DNA from: DATLZC01 sp037444005
Lineage (GTDB): Bacteria > Chloroflexota > Dehalococcoidia > DSTF01 > JACRBR01
DNA length: 19,528 bases
Direction of reading: 5' to 3'
Assembly: GCA_037444005.1 (NCBI GenBank)
Contig: JBBING010000041.1
Coordinates: 1-19,528, forward strand
The notes under the pieces were generated by a model, which saw only the letters and a program-made list of their open reading frames with translations, did no database searches and was not told the origin of the DNA. Numbering within the stretch: position 1 is the stretch's first letter; every line of letters begins with the position of its first letter. This document shows, one piece after another, positions 13,403-19,528 of the stretch. The position numbers and the translations under genes are program-made.

Positions 13403-14629
13403 ATGCCGATCGATTTTACGCTCCCCCCGGACGTCGAGGCCGTGCGCCAGCGGGTCCGGAAGTTCATGGACGAGGAAGTCCGTCCTGTCGAGGAGAGCCT
13501 ACGGCAGAACGAGGGCGACCGCAACGCATACGTCCGGGCCATTCTCGAGCTGCGTCAGAAGGCGCGGGCGCAGGGACTGTGGAACCCGCATCTGCCTCCG
13601 GAGTGGGGCGGGATGGGTCTCGGGCCGGTCGCCATGGCGTTCGTGTCGGCGGAAGCAGGACGCACCGGCATCGGTCCCTTCGTCATCAACGCCCAGGCCC
13701 CTGACGAGGGCAACATGCACACCCTGCTCCACTGGGGCACCCCTGAGCAGAAAGAACGCTACCTCCGGCCGCTCGCCGAGGGGCGCGCCCGCTCGTTCTT
13801 CGCGATGACCGAACCCGAGGTTGCGGGCTCCGACCCGACGCTCATCCAGACGACCGCCGTGGAAGACGGCGATGAGTGGGTGATCAATGGGCACAAGTGG
13901 TTCTCGTCGGGAGCGCGAGGCGCGAGCTTCGGCATCGTTATCGCCTGCACGGACCCTGACGCCGACCCGCCGCAGGCTCGGAACTCCGCCTTCATCGTCG
14001 AGGTCCCGACCGAGGGCTTCGAAATCGTCCGGGACGTCGAAACGATCTCGGGTTACGGCAATCACCCCGAGCTGCGGTTCACCAATGTGCGCGTTCCCCG
14101 CGACCGGATGCTCGGCGGCAGAGGAGATGGACACCGGCTCGGGCAGTACCGCCTGGGTCCAGCGCGGCTGGCCCACTGTATGCGCTGGATCGGGCAGGCC
14201 GAAGTGGCCCTCGAGATGATGGTGGACCGCGCCCTGAAGCGCTACTCTCACGGCTCCTACCTGGCGGAAAAGCAGGCGATTCAGTGGATGATGGCCGAAT
14301 CGGCCATGGAGCTGTACACGGCGAAGCTCATGGTGCTGCACGCCGCCTACAAGATCGAGAAGGGGCTGCCTTTCCGGCAGGAGGTCTCCATGGCCAAGGT
14401 CCACGTCGCCAACACGCTGTGGCGCATCATCGACCGGGCGATCCAGGTGCACGGCGCGCTCGGCATCTCGACCGACACGCCGCTCGAACGCATGCTCCGC
14501 GGCGCGCGGTACGCGCGACTCGCCGACGGGGCCGATGAGGTGCACATGCAGACCATCGCCCGGAACGTCATCGAGGCCTACAAGACGACGGGGAACACCC
14601 GCTCGGCGACGGGCGACCTCTTACTGTAA
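13403..14629 (+). CDS. Acyl-CoA dehydrogenase, ACAD10/11 type
   Basis: A flavoprotein of 408 residues. Domain order is normal: N-terminal helices, the FAD-binding FAMTEPEVAGSD (133-144) and NGHKWFSSGARGA, then the C-terminal helical bundle with QVHGALGISTDTPLERM. The C-terminal motif LADGADEVHM (373-382) has Asp375 at the place of the usual catalytic Glu, as in the LADGPDEVH motif of ACAD11. In the ACAD10/11 and LvaC systems this type of enzyme acts on 4-phosphoacyl-CoA made by the APH-like kinase, eliminating phosphate to give an enoyl-CoA. The ATG at 13403 has GGGAG seven bases upstream. It is tail to tail with the PEP-utiliser gene, three bases apart. Confidence 0.93.
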   Translation: MPIDFTLPPDVEAVRQRVRKFMDEEVRPVEESLRQNEGDRNAYVRAILELRQKARAQGLWNPHLPPEWGGMGLGPVAMAFVSAEAGRTGIGPFVINAQAPDEGNMHTLLHWGTPEQKERYLRPLAEGRARSFFAMTEPEVAGSDPTLIQTTAVEDGDEWVINGHKWFSSGARGASFGIVIACTDPDADPPQARNSAFIVEVPTEGFEIVRDVETISGYGNHPELRFTNVRVPRDRMLGGRGDGHRLGQYRLGPARLAHCMRWIGQAEVALEMMVDRALKRYSHGSYLAEKQAIQWMMAESAMELYTAKLMVLHAAYKIEKGLPFRQEVSMAKVHVANTLWRIIDRAIQVHGALGISTDTPLERMLRGARYARLADGADEVHMQTIARNVIEAYKTTGNTRSATGDLLL

Positions 14630-14632
14630 GGG

Positions 14633-16375
14633 TCAGGAGCCCTCGATCTCGACGGTGCCGGCCGAGCCGTCGACCGTGATGCGGTCGCCGGTGTGGATGA
14701 CACTCGTGGCGATCGCGGTGTTGACGACGGCGGGCACGCCGTATTCCCTCGCGACGACGGCGCCGTGCGATAGCAAGCCGCCGAGGTCGGTGACGATGGC
14801 GGCCGACAGCGGGAAGAGCGGCGTCCAACCGGGGTCGGTGAACGGGGCGACGAGGATCTCTCCCTGTCGCATCTCGTCCGCCTGCCGGAGGTCCGTGATC
14901 ACCCGGGCGCGGCCGGTCACGCGTCCGGAGCTGGCGGGCAGCCCCCGGAGGACCCGGCCGTCCGGGCGCTCCGGAGCGCGCTCGGGAATGGGGCGCTTCT
15001 CGGCGTCCAGCGCCCACGGCGCCGGGAGGTGGCGCCACTGCTCGTACTGCGTGAGCCGCTCGCGCACGCGGTCGCGCAGCGCCGGGTCCGGTTCCGGCTG
15101 CGTACAGGCGGCTTCGAGCTCCTCCGCCTCGATGTAGAAGACGTGCTCCGGCGCGTCGAGGATGCCCAGTTCCATAAGCCGGCGGCCGATTTCGAGATGG
15201 CACCGGCGCAGCGGGAGCATGACCTTGAGGAGGTGGAACTTCGGGTCCTCGCGCAGGGGAACGAACGTCTGCGCCTGCTGAATATAGGAGCGCAGAATCA
15301 GACGTTTCCAGGGGAGCAGGCGGTCGACGAGCCGCCGGCGCAGGAATTCTTCGACGCGCGCCTGCGCGGCCTTGCGGGCCTGGCGCTGCCGTTCGGTGAC
15401 GTCGGCGGGTCCGCCCTGCGGCGGGCTCACCACGTACGCCTTGAAGATGGCGAGGAGCGGGGCCGGGTCCTCCGCCCATCGCGGATTCACGATGTCCAGC
15501 TCATCCGCCGCGCGGTGTCCGAATTCGGCGAGGAACCGGCGCAGGTCCGAAGCGACGGGCGCTCCAGCGGGGTGCGCCGCCAGGTCGTCGAGCATGGTCG
15601 CCGGCGAGCTACGGGCCACCAGCGCACGGACGTCTGCCCGGGCCGCCGCCCTGCGCGCGATGCGCCACAGTTCGGCGGAGCCCTCGGCCGTCTTCGTCAT
15701 CTCGAGCCCGGCCACGAGGTCGTTCGCCAGTGACGCGTCGCCCACCCATTGCTCGAGGAGGTAGGACAGCGCGCCGTACGTGGCGAAGGCGGCGCCGTTG
15801 CAGTCGTTGAAGACCTGATAGAAAGGTTCGAGGAGTACGGTGGCTTCCACTTCCGCCTCGAAGAGCTCCCTCAGGGTCAGCGCGCTGAGGTCGAGGCTCG
15901 CGAGGCGTCGCGCGGCCTCTTCCGCCAGGGGGATGCAGGAGCGCAGCGTCTCGGGGGCCTGCCGCTGGCGGCGCGCCTGGCGGCTCATCGCCGGCAAGAA
16001 ACGGATGAGCTTGTGCCAGCGCAGCCCCCGTTCGGGAAGCGGAAGGCCGTGGTCGGCGTTCGGGCCGCCGAACGGCTGGAGGACCGCACGCGAGGGCATC
16101 CCGCCCTCGACGACGTAATAGTGGTACATGGCGCCGACATTGAAGTAGAGGCGCCCCTGGTACAGCGTGGCGAAGGCGACGCCGTGCGCGTCGCGGAAGC
16201 CCGCTTCGTGGAGGCTTCGCTGGAACCAGTCGTTGAGCGCCGCTCCGATGGTCGACCACGTGAGCGGCGTGATCATGCCCGGCAGCACCTCCCCCGCGTT
16301 CGCCCGCGTCCACAGGTCGAAGGGGCGAGGCTCGACGTACGGAGCCGGTCGGAACAGTCGTCGCTCGCCAGTCAT
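14633..16375 (-). CDS. PEP-utiliser swivel-domain protein lacking ATP-grasp domain
   Basis: A 580-residue protein. The C-terminal ~90 residues are the phosphohistidine swivel (PEP-utilizers, mobile) domain: AIVTDLGGLLSHGAVVARE with His537, then YGVPAVV. The helical region before it (about 30-470) resembles the substrate-binding middle domain of rifampin phosphotransferase and PEP-synthase-like proteins. The N-terminal ATP-grasp domain that would phosphorylate His537 is absent, and no such gene occurs elsewhere in the window. Such split forms are known as stand-alone PEP-utilising proteins of unknown substrate. The ATG at 16375 has GGAG six bases upstream. No signal peptide or membrane segment is seen. 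It may work with an ATP-grasp partner encoded elsewhere. Confidence 0.85.
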   Translation of the reverse strand: MTGERRLFRPAPYVEPRPFDLWTRANAGEVLPGMITPLTWSTIGAALNDWFQRSLHEAGFRDAHGVAFATLYQGRLYFNVGAMYHYYVVEGGMPSRAVLQPFGGPNADHGLPLPERGLRWHKLIRFLPAMSRQARRQRQAPETLRSCIPLAEEAARRLASLDLSALTLRELFEAEVEATVLLEPFYQVFNDCNGAAFATYGALSYLLEQWVGDASLANDLVAGLEMTKTAEGSAELWRIARRAAARADVRALVARSSPATMLDDLAAHPAGAPVASDLRRFLAEFGHRAADELDIVNPRWAEDPAPLLAIFKAYVVSPPQGGPADVTERQRQARKAAQARVEEFLRRRLVDRLLPWKRLILRSYIQQAQTFVPLREDPKFHLLKVMLPLRRCHLEIGRRLMELGILDAPEHVFYIEAEELEAACTQPEPDPALRDRVRERLTQYEQWRHLPAPWALDAEKRPIPERAPERPDGRVLRGLPASSGRVTGRARVITDLRQADEMRQGEILVAPFTDPGWTPLFPLSAAIVTDLGGLLSHGAVVAREYGVPAVVNTAIATSVIHTGDRITVDGSAGTVEIEGS

Positions 16376-16487
16376 GGCGCGCTCCGGTCCTCCATGGCGT
16401 TCTGCGCGTATGGTAGCGTTTCCGGCGCCACCGAGACATTGGGAAGCGATTGCATCACAAGAAGGGCCGATGCATCAGTCCGACGGC

Positions 16488-16515
16488 TTGACAGGCGGCT
16501 TCCGATGACTATACT
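16488..16515 (+). promoter_or_regulatory. Strong promoter of the ferritin-like gene
   Basis: Perfect TTGACA (16488-16493) and TATACT (16510-16515), five of six matches, separated by 16 bases. This is the most consensus-like promoter in the window. The predicted leader is about 55 bases and ends in a GGGAGG ribosome site at 16566-16571. Confidence 0.75.
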
Positions 16516-16577
16516 TGGAGACAGCCGGTTGCTTAGCGACCTCTAAGTTATCGCGGTCATATCCCGGGAGGCCACAC

Positions 16578-17648
16578 ATGGCGATCGACCAGGACGTGCT
16601 CCACCAGTTGAAGACCCAGGAGGCCGAGGTCCCTGCGGTCGACCTGAGCTGGCTGAACATCGACACCGAGTGGGGGATTCGGGCGAAGCCCGGTAAGCGC
16701 GGGCTGACCCTCGATGAGATCAACATCGGCGTGTACGGCCAGCCCGCCGAAGAGTCCCACAACATGACGATGCTCCAGCGCGGCGCCAAGCCGCGCCCGG
16801 GCGTGCCGCGCGTCGGCTACCACCTCGAGAAGAAGTCCGACGTCTGGTCGCAGAACGCGACGCTCCTGTACGAGGAGGCGGTGCAGCGGCAGTGGTCGTC
16901 GGCGACGGACATCCCGTGGGAGGAACTCGAGCCGCTGCCGGACGACCTCGAGATGGCGATGTGCCAGCTCTGCACCTTCCTCACCGAGGTCGAGTTCATC
17001 GCCGGAGACACGCCGGGGCAGTGGCTTCCCAAGATCTCGAACGACCACTACGAGACGAAGCTGTTTTTGGCGTCGCAGATCATGGACGAGGCGCGGCACC
17101 TGGACGTCTTCCGCAAGCGGGCGCTGGCCAACGGCGGCGGCCTCATGAAGTCCTCTCCGACGGCGACCCTGCGGACCATCATCAACGCCCGCGACTTCAC
17201 GGAGATGTCCGCCATCATGCATGTGCAGGCGGAGGGCTTCGTGCAGTCCATGTTCCGCATGGGCGAGCTCGTGGCCAACAACGATGTCGAGAAGCGCATC
17301 TTCCGCCTGTGCGCCCAGGACGAGTCGCGTCACCTCGGCTTCGGCGTCATGCACCTCAAGTACGTGCTCGAAACCGAGCCGTGGCGCCGCGAGGAGATCC
17401 ACGGTTACCTCGACGAGGCCGAGGGGACCATCGGGCAGACGGGCGAGAGCACGTTCGGCCCGGAGGTGAGCGAGGCGCTCATCATCCTGCTGGGCGGCGG
17501 CAAGCACAATGTCGACGAGGGCGTGAAGCGGCTGATGGCGCTCCAGAAGCGCCAGGTGATGGAGTACATCCACCGCCTCGAGGTCGCGGGCATGCCCGAG
17601 CGGGTCGACCGCCTGTCGCCCTTCATGAAGATGCTCTACGCGATGTAG
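16578..17648 (+). CDS. Ferritin-like diiron protein (R2-like)
   Basis: A 356-residue helical protein with the two halves of a ferritin-like diiron site. Candidate ligands are E137 or E139 in TEVEF, E171 and H174 in DEARH, E219 in HVQAEGF, and E249 and H252 in DESRH. This E, ExxH, E, ExxH order is that of ribonucleotide reductase R2, R2-like oxidases and diiron oxygenases. I cannot see a radical tyrosine with confidence and do not call it a reductase; an N-oxygenase or other oxidase is possible. The ~95-residue N-terminal region before the first ligand (SWLNIDTEWGIR, GVYGQPAEESHN) is distinctive. The ATG at 16578 has GGGAGG six bases upstream; a longer in-frame start at 16515 lies inside the promoter. 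A hairpin follows the stop. Confidence 0.85.
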   Translation: MAIDQDVLHQLKTQEAEVPAVDLSWLNIDTEWGIRAKPGKRGLTLDEINIGVYGQPAEESHNMTMLQRGAKPRPGVPRVGYHLEKKSDVWSQNATLLYEEAVQRQWSSATDIPWEELEPLPDDLEMAMCQLCTFLTEVEFIAGDTPGQWLPKISNDHYETKLFLASQIMDEARHLDVFRKRALANGGGLMKSSPTATLRTIINARDFTEMSAIMHVQAEGFVQSMFRMGELVANNDVEKRIFRLCAQDESRHLGFGVMHLKYVLETEPWRREEIHGYLDEAEGTIGQTGESTFGPEVSEALIILLGGGKHNVDEGVKRLMALQKRQVMEYIHRLEVAGMPERVDRLSPFMKMLYAM

Positions 17649-17671
17649 GGCGCGTCCGAACGAAAGCGAAT

Positions 17672-17697
17672 CGGAGCCCGGGGTCAGCCGGGCTCCG
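17672..17697. terminator. Perfect 10-bp GC hairpin between convergent genes
   Basis: The arms 17672-17681 (CGGAGCCCGG) and 17688-17697 pair perfectly around a 6-base loop that contains the ABC ATPase stop codon (17684-17686). It lies 23 bases after the ferritin-like gene's stop. On the minus strand it is followed by a modestly T-rich run (ATTCGCTTTCGTT), which favours termination of the ABC operon. It probably works in both directions. Confidence 0.6.
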
Positions 17698-18445
17698 CGG
17701 TTCTCGCCGCCGATTCCCGGGCGACGACTTCGCTGAGCATCTCGCGCGCGGCTTCCTCCGCCGTCTCCCGCGTCGAGAGGCGGCCATCCTCCAGGAGGTA
17801 CGCCGCCGAGACGTGTTCCAGCATGCGGAGGTCGTGCGTCACCATGACGCCGATCTTCCCGCGCGACGTGATCTCTCGCTGCAGCGACTCCACCACCTCC
17901 CGGCCGCGGCGCACGTCGAGGTTCGACGTCGGTTCGTCCACCAGGACCAGGACGGGGTCGTTCATGAGCGCGCGGGCGATGGCGACGCGCTGGCGCTCGC
18001 CTCCGCTGAGCTCTCCGGGCAGGAAGTTCGCTCGTTCCGTCAAACCCAGCTCTTCCAGCAAGCGGTCGGCGGTGCGCCGGGCCTCGCGGTCGAGCCGGCC
18101 CGCGATGTCGGCGACGGCGAGCAGGTTCTCGCGCGCGGTGAGGTAGGGCACGAGGTTGTAGTTCTGGAAGACGAAGCCCACACGGTGTCGGCGGAAGCGC
18201 GCCCGTTCAGCCTCGGGGAGCGCCGTCACGTCGACGCCGTCGACGACCACGCGTCCCGCAGTCGGCCGGAGGAGCGCGCCGAGCATGGCCAGCAGCGTCG
18301 TCTTCCCGGACCCGCTCGGCCCGACGACGGCGACGAGCTCGCCGTGCGCGACGCTGAGGTTCGCCCGGTCCACCGCTCGGACTTCGTCATGCCCCGAGCG
18401 GTACACCTTCGTGAGGTCGATGGCGACGAGCCCCTCTGCGTTCAT
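17684..18445 (-). CDS. ABC transporter ATP-binding protein (DevA/LolD-like)
   Basis: The ATPase of a type VII (MacB/LolCDE/DevABC-like) ABC system, 253 residues. Motifs are Walker A GPSGSGKTT (42-50), Q loop FVFQNYNLVPYL, signature LSGGERQRVAIARAL, Walker B VLVLVDEP with the D loop SNLD, and switch His in VTHD. A 30-residue acidic/Ala tail follows the domain. The ATG at 18445 overlaps the permease stop in an ATGA junction, so translation is coupled and the permease lies upstream in the same transcript. A longer in-frame extension would only cover the permease gene. Such systems drive export or extraction of lipids, lipoproteins, peptides or glycolipids; the substrate is unknown. Confidence 0.95.
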   Translation of the reverse strand: MNAEGLVAIDLTKVYRSGHDEVRAVDRANLSVAHGELVAVVGPSGSGKTTLLAMLGALLRPTAGRVVVDGVDVTALPEAERARFRRHRVGFVFQNYNLVPYLTARENLLAVADIAGRLDREARRTADRLLEELGLTERANFLPGELSGGERQRVAIARALMNDPVLVLVDEPTSNLDVRRGREVVESLQREITSRGKIGVMVTHDLRMLEHVSAAYLLEDGRLSTRETAEEAAREMLSEVVARESAARTAEPG

Positions 18446-19528
18446 TGAGCCTGCCCGAGCGCGGTCATGGGGTCGACAGAGACGATGTGCCGGCCCGAGA
18501 AGACGCTTCCCAGCAGGCCGGTAGCCAGCACACCGACCGTCGCCAGGGCGATGCCGGAGCCGGTGATCTCGACGGGGATGCGCTCGGGCACGAGCGCTCC
18601 GGTGATGAGCGCGAGCGGCACGCCCATGGCCGCGCCCACCAGCACGACCGCGACTACCTGTTGCACGACCTGACGAAGCACGTACGTATTCGAAGCCCCC
18701 ATCGCCTTGAAGATGGCGATCTGACCCGTCTTCTGCATCGTCAGCACGTAGAAGAACATCCCGATGACCAGCGCACCGATGACGAAGCCGAAGAGCTCGA
18801 TGGTGCGAACGACCTGCGTCTGCTGGCGCACGCCTCCGATGGCAAAGATGGCGTCCTCCTTCGACAGCGCGGTGAGGCCAGGGTCGGCGTCGAGCGCGTC
18901 CTTCACCGCCGCGCGATCCCCGTTCACCCGGACGAGGACGATGCTCGCCGCGGGCGCGTTCTCGTCGCCCGGGTACCGCATCCGCCGCCACTCCTCCATC
19001 GAGGCGTAGATGGTGGGCAGGCCGAGGAACTGTCCCTGATTCACCCGGCCGGCGATGGTGAACTCGAACCGCCGCAGGGCGTTCTGCAACACCACGCGGT
19101 CTCCGACCCGCAACCCGCTCTCGCGCAAGAACGAGGCGTCGGCCAGGAGCTCGCCCGGAGCGAGAGGCCGGACGTCAGGCCCCAGCGCCTCTGCGTCGAC
19201 GCCGAAGAGGGTGGCGTCCGTGAGTCCGCCGCGCTCGTCCTCCGCGGTGACCGGAAGGTAGCCCACCCTCAGCGCCGTCGCGACGCCCGGGGTGGCGGCG
19301 ACCCTGGCCACGTCATCCGCGGTGAGCTCGCTGCGCAGGATGCTCTCGTTGGAGGACTGGCTGTACACGAGGAGGTCAGCGCGCCATGCGTCCACCGCGC
19401 CCGACATGGCGGCCATGAGTCCCGAACCGAGCGCGGCGATCATGATGATGAGGAAGATGATGAGGCCCACGATGAGCGAGATGAGACCGAACTGCACTCT
19501 GCGGCGGAGCATTTCGCGGGTGGCGAGC
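18442..19528 (-). CDS. FtsX-like ABC permease (DevC type), 5' end cut
   Basis: The membrane partner of the ATPase downstream. There is one N-terminal membrane helix (FGLISLIVGLIIFLIIM), then a large outer MacB-PCD-like domain of about 210 residues, then three C-terminal helices (TIELFGFVIGALVIGMFFYV, VVQQVVAVVLVGAAMGVPLA, IALATVGVLATGLLGSV). This is the standard FtsX/MacB layout. KAMGASNTYVLRQ between helices 2 and 3 is the typical coupling segment. An in-frame ATG lies at 19512, but the frame stays open to the window edge (LATRE before that Met), and relatives begin with a similar RL-A-RE-string. The true start is therefore likely just outside the window. About 356 residues are visible, close to full length. 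Confidence 0.92.
   Translation of the reverse strand, partial: LATREMLRRRVQFGLISLIVGLIIFLIIMIAALGSGLMAAMSGAVDAWRADLLVYSQSSNESILRSELTADDVARVAATPGVATALRVGYLPVTAEDERGGLTDATLFGVDAEALGPDVRPLAPGELLADASFLRESGLRVGDRVVLQNALRRFEFTIAGRVNQGQFLGLPTIYASMEEWRRMRYPGDENAPAASIVLVRVNGDRAAVKDALDADPGLTALSKEDAIFAIGGVRQQTQVVRTIELFGFVIGALVIGMFFYVLTMQKTGQIAIFKAMGASNTYVLRQVVQQVVAVVLVGAAMGVPLALITGALVPERIPVEITGSGIALATVGVLATGLLGSVFSGRHIVSVDPMTALGQAQ

Noticed and set aside
14633..16375. Complete rifampin phosphotransferase
   Set aside because: The N-terminal ATP-grasp domain is missing, and the length (580) is well short of the roughly 860 residues of those enzymes.
16447..16477. Two TGCATCA copies upstream of the ferritin-like promoter as a possible regulator site
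   Set aside because: Only seven bases repeat, direct and irregularly spaced; easily chance.
1..19528. tRNA genes, CRISPR arrays, insertion sequences, integrase or phage genes
   Set aside because: None seen: no regularly spaced repeats, no transposase or integrase motifs, and no cloverleaf-like segment recognised by eye.

Overview
The window is GC-rich, gene-dense bacterial chromosome with no plasmid, phage or transposase signature. The gene set (HflX, ThyX, DEAD-box helicase, FKBP lipoprotein, acyl-CoA dehydrogenase, diiron ferritin-like protein, DevC/FtsX-type ABC exporter) and the loose operon style fit an uncultured Chloroflexota-like or related soil or aquatic bacterium. That placement is an impression from gene content, not a measurement.

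Layout. 1-740: a small Cys-rich zinc-ribbon-like protein, then a perfect GC hairpin at a convergent junction. 741-1964 (minus): HflX. 2039-2868 (minus): an accessory two-gene unit, a HEPN-domain protein with its own promoter and an overlapping, frameshifted partner of unknown function. 2910-3791 (minus): ThyX. 3965-5448 (plus): a GT-C-like multi-membrane protein broken by one frameshift. 5573-8495 (plus): a MarR-headed run (MarR regulator, VOC protein, Asp-box propeller protein, DinB-like protein) behind a strong promoter that contains a perfect 12-bp palindrome. 8514-9520 (minus): an FKBP lipoprotein followed by an unknown lipoprotein. 9736-10929 (plus): DEAD-box helicase. 10936-12197 (minus): a decayed MNT/HEPN pair in tandem with a GNAT acetyltransferase.

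12227-14629: a divergent aminoglycoside-phosphotransferase-like kinase and an acyl-CoA dehydrogenase. These are the two halves that are fused in eukaryotic ACAD10/ACAD11 and separate in bacterial LvaA/LvaC-type 4-hydroxyacyl-CoA pathways. 14633-16375 (minus): a PEP-utiliser-type protein with the phosphohistidine swivel domain but no ATP-grasp domain. 16578-17648 (plus): a diiron ferritin-like protein with a near-consensus promoter. 17684-19528 (minus): an ABC ATPase translationally coupled to an FtsX-type permease that runs off the window.

The most notable points are: (a) two HEPN modules, one with an unusual partner and one in advanced decay; (b) the APH/ACAD divergon; (c) the stand-alone PEP-utiliser; (d) a clear MarR operator with apparently leaderless transcription; and (e) several frame lesions concentrated in the accessory genes, which are either real decay or sequence error. 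No tRNA, rRNA, CRISPR array or insertion sequence was found. No gene-free stretch exceeds about 220 bases.
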